This document shows, piece after piece, positions 31,932-43,900 of a stretch of DNA of 64,000 nucleotides. Positions within the stretch are counted from its first letter, which is position 1. Each line of letters begins with the position of its first letter. The stretch comes from Undaria pinnatifida. Lineage: Eukaryota > Sar > Phaeophyceae > Laminariales > Alariaceae. The notes under the pieces are model-generated. The model did no database searches and was not told where the DNA came from. It saw only the letters and a list, made by a program, of their open reading frames with translations. A program made the translations under genes and the position numbers. The stretch spans positions 11,395,199-11,459,198 of the forward strand of contig JABAKD010000021.1 in the NCBI GenBank assembly GCA_012845835.1, read 5' to 3'.

Positions 31932-34900
31932 GTGAGTTTTAGTGAGGCCTTCCGATTTTTGGCGATTTTGGTTGCGGATACGCCGCTCACTCGGGACGGA
32001 GTTGACCCCGCCAGGCCGGCTGCCCCGGAGAGGCCACATGGTTTTGGCACACCTCTCTAGGGATAGATGTGTTTTACGCTGCTCGCACTTTTGTTCCAGC
32101 TCTGTTATTTGGTTTCCGATTTCTCGGCATCACCCTTCACGAGTTGCTTTTTTTTCAGTACATAACTCTCGGCAGGTTGCTTGGTACTTCGATTCGACCT
32201 CGCGTACCCAACCCCCGCGACCTTTTGCGAGTGCTTCACCAGCACGGTTTTGAGTTGCCTCGTGACAGATAGACGGCAGGAAACCAGTGCCCGCTCCCCC
32301 TTCCCATCAATAGCGCTGACCATGTTTAGCGTTGTCCATGCATCTAAATATCGCCCTACCCGTACAGGGCACCACAACTAAACATGTCTGTTGCCAGCTG
32401 CGTCCAAGACACGGAAGGTTGCTGCTGCTGCTCCTACGTGCACTGAACAAACTGAATGAAACACAACAAAATGCGGACCGAGCACGCAGATCGGCTGTGT
32501 TGCAGCGCCATGGGAAACTCATTCATGCCCATGGCTGACGATAACCTTGCCCGGCAGCATAGACCTAGCCGTAACCCTTGCAAGGTCGAGCCCCGTTGCC
32601 TGCTTCTCCCGCCTGTGGAGATCTCGCTTTCTGCCTACGCTCCGAATTGCTGCGCTGTGTAATACGGCCGCGAATCTTGGTCGACTCAATGAAATAGATA
32701 AAACGTGACACACCTACAAAAAGACCGGGTTTGTAAAAATCACGAAAATTGGCAGTGGACGTGGGCATGCTGGTTGTCCTGGGATTTCCGCGATTTTTCC
32801 CGACGAAACATCAACATAAAAAACAGCAAGACCCCTATGTTACCAGTATCACCCTGGTAAACAATGACAGCCCCCGAATTCAGCCTCGGGGATGGATGAT
32901 TGCCCCGAACCGGCGGCCTTCATGTACATGTTTTGCGCTTGCACCACTCAACCCCCAACCCCCTCATGTATAGTATTTATTGTGCGTTCTCGTATCTTTG
33001 CTGGCACTCGAATCTCGGCTCAGTCGGTCACCCTTTTGGTGTGGTATGCGTTGTTTTTTTGTTTGTTTATCGTGCTGCTGTGATTCTGTCATCCTTCTCT
33101 CCTTCTATTATATGCACCGGAGCGTTGCTTGTTGCCCGGTACCACAGCAGGTACGTTTTTGTTTTGGTATTTATTTTTGTTGTTGCTCGTTTTGCGCACA
33201 AACAGTGACGGGCTTGCGACTTTTTTTAATTTTTTTTTGCTCGACGCTTTCTCTCTAAAACCTAATCGAGGCGTGAGGCAATGCTCCACCCTGAGCATGC
33301 GGAGCAATGCGCAACGTTATCCTCTGGGTGCCTTTGTGTTTCCAGGATCATCCATGTGGCCTTTTGCCTTTTGCGCCCCAGGTACAGATCACAGCCTGCT
33401 TTCATTATTTGTGTAGCGTTTTGTCTGTACTTTTTCACCCAAAAACAACAAAAATAGGAAATAGACGAACACAGACAAAAGCGTGACGATGCGAAAACTA
33501 AAATTGAAAAACGTCAGCTGTGAGTACGACCAATACATACGAGGTAATGAAAAATGGGAATGCTGAACCCTCTAGTCTAATATGCGGGATACAAATGAAG
33601 TCAGGAACGGGGGGAAGAATAAAAGACACCTTTGCCCACAGCTTGTCTAGAAGGTCGCTGAGGGCAAAACGTCTTGAGTTGAGCTGGAGAGCAGTAGGTC
33701 AACGAAAAAAAACTGAGGGAAGGGAAGAGAAGGCCCTGCTGGTGTACACTCGTCGACGATGCTCGTGTGTACGTACCGATAGAGAAGACAGCGGCAGCAG
33801 CAGCAGAACGTCCCATGACATGCTTGGCGTGACATCCTCCCTTCTTTTAACGTGCCACATATCTACCAGGCACATCTCCGTGCTTCTGCCCAGTTCTGTT
33901 GCTGGAAACCGACGTTGCTGTCTTACCTATTTTGCGTTTGTTTTATCTGCAAACCGTTGCCTGTTCCCCCTCGGCATTTTGCTCCAAGCTTCTCTCAGCA
34001 AGCTGCGTGAGTTTTGGTTCGCCGCGTGTGCTACACGAACGTGATAGTTACTCTAATTTCGTAGGTTGACGCACTTCTAGTCATATTTTTTGCGAATGCG
34101 TGCGTGGCGCAGCGAACTTCACCACTGGTCCATTAAATGGTCCACCGTGACGCCTTGTCATTTCAAACGTTCTTCGTCTCGGGAAATAGGGCAAATTACT
34201 TCAAATGCAAGACGATACTGCTGTTGTACCCGAACCGGTGCTGCACACTGCGCCAGTTATTGTAACGTTGAAGTTATTGTAAGTAGTAAGCTAAAGCTTT
34301 ATTTTTCCCCATCCGCCGGAGGATAAAAAAATATAAAAAAAAAAAAAAAATGTAACGGTGAAAGCTTGGAAGGTAGTCTTGTCTAGGTAGACGATATTTA
34401 AACCATCCGCGGGTTCCAGATCTTGCGGCGTTTGGTACATCACCGCCGACAAGCGTGTGACGACGGGGAAGCCCTGCAGCAAGCCTATACCGGTCTCACC
34501 ATAGACGCTGTCAAATCCCGACACGTGCTGTTCGTGATTCACGTCTCGCCTATTCATATAGTGATGAGTATCGGTTCCCCCGGCATTTCTGTTGGGCGAA
34601 GCGCTACAAGAGCCGGAAGAGTGTTGCGGGAAGCGCAACAGGAGCCGTTGTATATACGCCATAGACGCATCAACTCCCGCTGCTGCAGCTCTCGTAGCCC
34701 TCGAGACCGGCACGTAACCCTATCCCCAACCCCAGCCCGAAATGCCGGGCTTGAAGCTCGTTGATGGACCCTAGATGTTCCCAGTCGTCATGTATCTCGC
34801 CTGCGTAGTCGTGATCTCCGGTATCTGTCGCTCAAACCGCAACAGGAGCCGGAAGCCGATTTGCGCTACCCATCTCCAACCCGAAACGCCTTACCTTAAA

Positions 34901-37900
34901 ACCCCGGGATGTCTGCTAAATGTCCCCTTACATCGCCCCTACGAGTACGGAGTCGTTTATGTTGATTGACTCTGCGTTGTTGCGCAAAGCGGAACAGGAG
35001 CCGGAAGGCGTGGTGTTTGTTCTGAGCGTAGTTCTCCAAAGGTGTGTTTGGTGCGAGGGTATGCACTTTGGAATACCCCCGGGGCGGGCAACCTCCACGG
35101 GGTTATACCTTACCAATGGCTACCTTGTATGAATTCAGCAGTATACAAGGGGGCTTCTCCGCGGCGCGCATGCCCGTAACGGTCTATGATGTCACAGGCA
35201 AACAGAGGCCGTAAATACGACATTACGTACTGGCTAGGTGTGCAACAAACATCATGGTTTGAGTGCTGGCAGAGTGTGCCGGTTACCTCCCCTCTCCCGT
35301 ACCTGGTGTACGTACTAGCTAGCACCTGGTGTATCGGCCACCCCGGTGGCGTATCAGGTTATCCTTGAGCCTGGTATTGGTCAGTTTTGAGTTCGAATCT
35401 CCCCGAGCGCATACTCGTGTATAAATTCGTAGGGATTTTTTTTTTCTTGTCCACAAATTCACTTGCGGAAAGCGCGAGAGCGTGAGCTAGCGACACGATG
35501 AAAAATCGACGAGCAGTGGGATTGTTGAACTATGCGCAACAAAAACTGAAGGCAAGAACCGAGGGGGAAGAAGGGACGACACCTGGGACCACGGCTTGTT
35601 GAAGTGTGCGAAAAAAAGCACACACAACACAAAACAACTGTATCATACCCGTCTCCGTTTCTCGTATAATGCTGGACGAATGGAAATTTGAATGGTTTAC
35701 CCGCGGGTAGCTGGTCCTGCCGCCTTTGACAGCAATACCATATCCACGAAACTACCTGCCCTACGATCACGGATTCTGTAACTGCCGCTAGAAATTCGCG
35801 CAGCAAGATAATATGATACAGCAGTGAGTATACCCCGATTTAATGGCGCCCCGTAACACGCCGAAACATGCGCTGTCAACCCCTCTAGAGCCCCCAAATC
35901 CCTTCCTATACTAACTTGAAGTAAATTTGTTACAGAAAAGGTTTCCAATTGTAAAAGTGTTAACTACGAAGTGCTCTTATCTGTAGGGGGAACTATATAT
36001 ACACCCTTCATTGTCGTGGGACATGCCGAGTTGGCCGCTCCCGAGTGCTCTCACCCCATTTGCAACCCTTGGCATTATCCTATTAATAGTCTAAGTTAAA
36101 GTGTCTTGTCCCCGTGTCGGGAATGCGGTGCTAAAGGGATTAGTAACTCGGGTGATCTTAAATCGGGTTGCCTACTGGAACCGTCATCAGCTTGCGTGCG
36201 CTGATAGAATTGATGGCGCTGCGCTGATGACCTCTGCTGCACCACTGCTGACTGTGATGATGCCCTGCTGACGGGGCATGCGCGTGTTTTCCTTGCAATA
36301 ACAACCCAAGACACCTGGAACAACCCAAGCTAACCCAACACAACCACGCCACCACTACTACCAACACCAGGGGTGGGGTTTGCTTGGACGTAGGCAGTCA
36401 TTCCTGCGGGGTGTGGCAGCAGGCAGCAGAAAGGCTGCAGCCTCGTAGCTGCCCGTTGCCGTGCTGACGACCCCTGGGGCACTGCACTGCTGTTGTCTGA
36501 TGATGCGCTGATGATGTTTCCGGCACGGTGTGGTTGTTGCTCCGCTGTGGTGTTTTGGCGTTGTTGCCCCGCCGTGGTTTGAAATACTGCGTTCGATCCT
36601 GGTTGATTGGCCGGCGGCGCACAGAAAACCGTTGTTTAAAAGCAGGTGCGGCCACCTTGAAAGGGGTCGCCATTCTGACGAGGCGCCGTGATCGAATCAG
36701 TAGCTCGTATCCCGCTAGATGCCAAGTTTACTTCGTTTTTTGTTATGCTGGGAGCGCAGCAGCACCGGTGTATTCTTGCGCATTTCCGTGACATTGAGCA
36801 ATGGCAGCACGGCAACCTGTTCGGGACTTGAAAAGGTTCAAGATTTGCCGTGGTCACGAGCTATGCCATATTACTGAAGCCGTGACTCGGCACTTGTTAT
36901 GCCACCAATTAATTATTTGTCGGACACGGCTTGGGATGACAGGATCCTAGGAATCCCCTCGGTCGTACCGCCTCGTTATCACTATAATCCTGGAAGACCA
37001 TCCTGGCTCCTCGAGGGCACTCTAAGGTGTTCCCTCATCGCTGACCCTCGAGAGTGCGGTTACGAACATATCCCACCTCGGCGTGTCTCCACAACATCCA
37101 TCTATTAAATATGAAAAACCGGAGGGACTACCGTTAGTCAGTCTTTTTCGGGAGTTGCCGACCAGCTATCCGGCTTACAAGGTTTCGTTACTTGTAGGAC
37201 GGCTTGTTGAATGCGGGATACATTTGCCGTCAGCTAATCTCTGCGGACATGAATTGATTGATATTTCCCTCCCAAGAGGCCGCAACCATGCGCTGTTCGA
37301 TGGGATGGAGTACCAGTAAGGTCTGCAGTTGCGAAATATGTTTCGTTGATAATTGGGTCTCGTTTGTTGTTAAAAACCAAGAAGAAATTAGGTTTAAGAA
37401 ATTAATGCAGCTCATAATGGTCAACCGACTTGCTGATTATAGTCCGCTAGCCGGCTTCGCTTCCTCGCGAATAGTTATTAGTTGTGAAATATTGCCGATC
37501 CCAGCCCTACGCATGACGTAACATGTTCCCCTCGGGACTTGAGAGGGGAAAGTGACTACTAACACAAGTTTGCCTTTGAGACTTGGGAGAGGGGAAGTTG
37601 CGATCAAAAACGACCAATGTGTGGATACTAATAATAGTTTCCCTTTTGAGACTTTGGGGGGGGGGGGATGGCGGTCAAAACGACCCTCACAACATCGGCC
37701 AAACATGAAACAGCGGGGGCCACGGGTTGGTGGAAGACATACCAAGGTATGTATTTTTAATATGTTTTTTTTTTCCCCCTCGCCTCTACTTTCCAGCTTC
37801 TGGACAAACCGTGGTTCCAGGTGTCGTCCCTTCCCCCCGGTTCGTGCATCCAACTTTTATCACGCATAGGGTTCAGCAATCACCCCGCTCGTCGGTTTTT

Positions 37901-40900
37901 CATTGAGTGCTTCTAACTCGCGCACTCGCGCTTTCCGCAAATCAATTTGTGCACAAGAAGAAGCACCTACAAAGTTATACGAGTATGCACCGGGGGAGAC
38001 TCGAACTCACGAAACTGACCAATATGCCAGGCTCGAGGATAACCTGATGCGCCACCGGCGAGACCGGCGATATACTGGTATGGCTGAAGGCCTTGTTTAC
38101 TTGATCAAACCGTGGGTTTTCGAGCGCCGAACTGATCGATTTCTCTTACCTTTTTTTGATGTGCAAAACAAACAACGCGCAAAGTGACTTGAAAACTGGG
38201 TGGGACGTTTTTTTTTTCAATATATATATCCTCCGGCGGATGGGGAAAAATAAAGCTTAAGCTCACCACACTTCCACGTATTTCCATACGCGTATTGTGT
38301 CAATTTAACTCAGTTGCTTTCGCAACCCAACGCTAGCTGGCGCACCCTTCGGATCCCACTGTAGTGATAGCGTGAGCTGACCCTATCAGTGGTCCTCGTT
38401 ACCACCCCGGCAGCGCAAGCTGCCGTTGTATAGTGGGACGGTCTTGAGTGTTCAGCTCGTTCCTCGTGTCATACCGAGGTTTTACTGCTCTAATTAAATG
38501 CACATTTACTGGTGCACGGGTTTCCGAGCGACACGCTTGATACTATCTTACTTAGTGCCGAGCTACTATGCAAGGAGCTGTACGGTCCTCGTGTCCTCGT
38601 GAAGCATCATCGATGACAACGGACACTCTTTTTTAGTGCCGAGCTTCAACTCAAGAAGTGAGATGTACGGCTCTTGTGCAACATCCGTCACTCCTCGAGC
38701 TGCTGCGCGCGCAGCCCACACTACTACCGCAATGAACTACCAGTACGTGAACGTTTTGACTCTTTTGGGACCCACGTCTAGCAACCGACGAAACAAAAAA
38801 GTAATGGCGGTTTTATTCGACATGGCAGGACTACTAGTTGCGCTCAACAACAAACGCAACTATGTCGTTTGACAGACTTTGGCCCCTCGTCCGACTGTCA
38901 AGTAGCAAACCGCTCGACAAACAGCCTCGACAGTCAACAACCAGGGAATTTTTCATCAACATCCCCTATTTTGGAAAAACGCCTGGCAAAATCGCTGAAA
39001 CCATTCACATTTTTCTCGCCCGAGGTCCAGGACGATGATACTGTGCCGACCCAATATCCGCAGCGCGCACGTAAAGGACCAGATGTAGGAAAGTAGGAGG
39101 CAGCATCGTGGACTCACTCATGGACGAGCAACATACGAACTACATGGTACCAATTGATTACAGTGCACAGCAGTCAACTACGTACTTGATTGAGTCGACT
39201 CACTATTATTCCATCTACAATTTACGCGCTTGAGGGGTTTCCATAGAGATATGGAGGCGATATCCTACCCGAGGTTAGGAGATAGTTTGTCACAACGACC
39301 CCAATCCCCTTGACGGAAAGCCTCGACAGCCCGACCTCTCGTCAGCTCGCTGTCGACCGACATCTCTGAGCAAACGTGTCATCATGGTCCGTGCGTGGCT
39401 ATGAAAATATCATCCAAGCCCAACCCAACCATACACTAACATCTTCAAAGCCGTCGAGCGTCCTTCGAAATATAAAAATGCAAACATGGGTACATCACCC
39501 TTCCGCTGTACTTCGGACATGCCCTCTGCCCCGGCTGGCTTGACTTATTCGTACGGCGGATGCTGGCATCATCGTCGCGTTTTCCCGACAAATTCCTATG
39601 AAGTCGCAGAGCGGTTATATGCCGGTAATACGCGATTGATTGATGTGGCCACAACAGTATTAATAGTACAGTAGTCCATGTTTTGGGTCGTTCCGTTCAA
39701 GAACACTTCCACGTACATATTATTGTGAAATATGTATGACATCTGTCGACACATAGTAAACTGACAAGGATCTAACTCGAGGGTTTGAAGGGGGTTTTTT
39801 TCGGATCGCCCGCAAAAATAAATAGATTGTCTGCAGTAGTGCCCCCCCCCTAAAGGACAGCCAAAAGACAACAGAGTAGTGGCCTCCCAGGAAGACGGCG
39901 GTGGTGTGACACAGAACAATTTGTCCGCCTTACTGACACAACCTTCCTTCTTCAGGTCGGGTTGTGAGTGTAATTCCCCGGTCGCGCCGAGCGATTTCGA
40001 CCGCCTTTGGTCGGGATACCGCCTTACCTTAATGAGATCGTATTTTTTTTTTTTGGGGGGGGGGGGGGAGGGTCAAGTGTATTTTACGATTCACAGCTAA
40101 TCATGCGATGTAATACGCAGTAGGTAGTTGTGGTTGAACTCACATGAACCTCTTCCCTACTACTGCTGGTGTTGTAGTCTCGTCATGTCGTGGTGTCGAC
40201 CGTGATCACGGAAATGCATGAGGAGTAAGCAGTCTAGAGATATATTCCCCGCTATCGTATCGTAGGCCCACACCACGCTAAGGCAGTGCAGGTGCAACTT
40301 TTTTTTTTATGGAGCTTTTCACGTAACGATCCCTTTGGGGCTCCAAAATCCCTCTCTACACTATTCACAAGTAGTTTTGGCTCCAAGAACGGGTGTCCAG
40401 TTGTGAAGGCGTTAAAGGTGGAAAATAAAAGGGCATCCCGATGAACGACTCCGTGGCCAAGGTATGCATGAAAACATATTGCCAGAATCGGGAATTAAAT
40501 TCCGAATGTTTCAGGTCAAGTCATTTGGCCGGCGCACTCGTAACATGGGTATAACACTTGGAGTTAGACTAGGATTATTTTAAGAGTTGAGTTGGAAAAG
40601 TCCCATTTAGCACCGGTCCCAACAAGGGAACAGAACACGTGGAGTTAGACTAGGATACAGTTTAGGACTTAGAAATGGGTTAACCCACGTAGCACCGCAC
40701 TCCCATTCCAAGGATGTGGTTCATTGAGCGGGCGGCGTCTGCCGCGGGAGCGTTTTACTAGTATCATTTCGCACACACACGTGATCTCATAAGGTGTCGT
40801 TGCTCAAAATATAAATATCTTTAGGGCTGGTTTTAACGCCCCGCTTACCTGATAATGGCCGAAGATCATTTCCTCGAGTAAAGGAATCTCAAGTTTTTTT

Positions 40901-43900
40901 GTTTTTTTTTATCCTCCGGCGGATGGGGAAAAATCAAGCTTAACGCCTTTACAACTGGAAACCCCTTTTGGGGGACAAGTTTTTCTTGAAGTTAGTATAG
41001 GGATGGATTTGGGGGTTCTAAAGGGGTTAAGCTCACCACACTTCCACGTATTGTCATACGCGTCGTGTGTCGATTTAACTCAATTGCTTTCGCAACCCAA
41101 CGCTAGCTGGCGCACCCTTTTTTTTTTTTTGAGACTTCGTTCAGGTTTCTGCTTGTACGGAGGCAATTAGGAGACGGGTTCCCCTGGTTTCAGGCGTTTT
41201 GTGTTCTTCTAGATGCCCCCGTAGTGGCGTACTGATTTTTATTTCGCCTAAACTGCAACAGCAGTATTGAATTACGTTTCGCCTGCAGAACTTAACCCCT
41301 TTACAACTGGAAACCCGTTTTGGGGGACAAAATTACTTGGATTTAGTACAGGGAGGGGTTCGGGGGCTCTGAAGGGGTTAATCGTGATTTTAATCTCGGC
41401 TGTACTTGTCACAAGTCAGGGTTTATCACTCCCCTGCCTTCTTGGGGATTGGGTATCTTCTTCTTTTTTTTTTTTTTTATCCTCCGGCGGATGGGGAAAA
41501 ATAAAGCTCTAGCTCACCACACTTCCACGTATTTTCATACGCGTCGTGTTAGGTATCGTTTCCGCGGGCTGACGAAGTCGAAACATATTTTTTCGAGTGA
41601 ATGCTAGTTTCTAATTTTGACCTCTCTTAAGAGTTGGGAACCCGTTTTAAGTTGCCCAAAGCGTTCCCCGACCAATGCAGACAAGCCGACGACATGACGA
41701 CATGCACAAATACCCTCAGCTCCGGCGCGAGTTGCTTCCGGTATCTGTGACTATCTCCCGTGGCACAACAAGAGGAAGTCCGACTCACATGGTGGGAGAT
41801 TGTGAAGTATACAAGGAGGAAGCTCGTACCTCAATAGAGCCAGCAAAGAAAAAACGGTGATAAAGCGGCAAAACCGAGATTACTCCGCGCACTGCCTATA
41901 CGGGGATTTTTATTAGTTGCCAAGTGATGTTACCTGCACTGCTTCGGCAGCCGGCAAACCTAGCCCGAACATCATTGCGGGTGAGATCAGGGCGTGTACA
42001 TGAAGTACAACGCTCTGGGTAGGGTGCATGGCTTTTATACACCCCTACACCTCTAGAATTGCATATAATAATTTTCCACACTCGGACCTAGACCCCTCCA
42101 CACCGTCCCTGGGTATGTAAATTTGCCTCCGGTAGGGCGTAGTGGTCACCCTGATGTCATGCTGACTGCTGAACGGTTATTATACTACAGCCAGCCACAA
42201 AATTGAGGCGATGTCGCTCCAAATACTGTTCCTAAAAATGTGCTGTGGAAAAAGCTCCGCCCTTTTTGGGTCCCGATTAGTCCACCAGGTATCATATTAC
42301 ACCCGTGGTGGCAAACTCGTGTTGCATACCATATAATACGCGGAATCTTGTAACCTATTTATACAAATTATGCACCCGTTTTTTTTTTTTTTGGGGGGGG
42401 GTGGCACTTCTTGGAGTTTGCGTGAGATTTCGTATAATATTACCCTTAATAGTATGTACCAAGTAGTACCTGGCATCATATGCAATATTTTCGTGTTTGT
42501 GTCATGCATTATTCTGCTGCCTATATTTCACGTATCAGTAAAGGGGTGAGAATATGTCGAGACATATTATACCACTGGTGCTCGTGACACATTTTTTCAC
42601 CGCGTAAGATTAAGATTTAGCTCGTCTCTCGTTTCTGTGAACGAATCGTCCAGCGTCGAAGTATTCGATAACGGCTATCCTTAATGATACTGGTAGCCAA
42701 ACCGACTGCATATTTAATGTGCTTGAATATAAATACGCGATCGTCGGCAAGATCGGGTGCGTTCTGTTGACCACGCATTAGATCATGTAGTTGAGTCAAC
42801 GAGAGAAAACAAACTACGAGTACGATAACAACCAGGTACTCACTGCAGCATTTTATAAAATTATTCCAACGACGTCAGCTGTGAGTTCGACGAATTTAGG
42901 GTCGATACTCATTTTTGCAAGCTGCGTTGTTGGTACTTGTATAATATGTGGATGACTTTTTTCACTTGGTGGGAGTGGTCCTGTTGTTTTGTTTTTATTT
43001 CTTGTACAATTAGCATTTAAGATATTGTTTTTCTCCACTAATGGCTGGTTTTGGCATTTTTGCTTTGGGTGGCGAGTTTTGTGCTAGATCCAACATATCT
43101 ATTTTAGAAAATTATTACTGTAGTTTCCACTGTGCTGCTCTAGCACATTCATGTGTGGCGGATGGTTTGTGGGTGGATGGCTGGGTCAGGGTTGTTGGTA
43201 TTTGCGGTTCGATACATCAAGAGTGGTCTTTTTTTTTGTTTTTTGTTTTTTGTTCTTTTCCTCTGTAATGGCGGGTTTTGGCATATGCCGGGAGTATGAA
43301 GACAGCATTAGTATTGATCTAATGTGCTAAAATTAACATGAAAATATACCTGGTACAGCATTCGTGAATCAAAGTTGACTATTAATACCATCCTAAAAAA
43401 AAAAAGAAATGAACAAAAAACCAAGTCTGTATAACTCGAACCAACGTTTTTCACGTCTAATATATGTTTGATGGATGGTTTATGGGTAGATGGCTTTGTC
43501 AGGGTTGCTGGTACTTGCGGTTCAGTACGTAGGTAAGCATTTATGTTATTCATGACATAATCGTTTCGCGGTTCTCTGTGAGCGTAAGTGATTTTTTCCC
43601 GGTACTTACGTGGATCGCCATCGATTTTCACCCAGTTGGTGCGGAAAAGAACTGGTCGTGATTTGCTTCAACTGCGCCCTTCGAGGAACGGGAAATTCTC
43701 TAGATAGTTTACGCCTGGTCGGCCTGGTGTTTGATGTCTGGGGTGTGTGCATACATCCTAGATGAACTTCGAATCATTTTGAGAATGGAAAAATAAAATA
43801 AGGTGCTCCACTTCTGAGTAGAGATCACCTCTTTTTCGACGACATGGTTGACGCACACTAACTACTGCTTGTGCACGAGACGAAGGGGGTTTCGCCCTAC

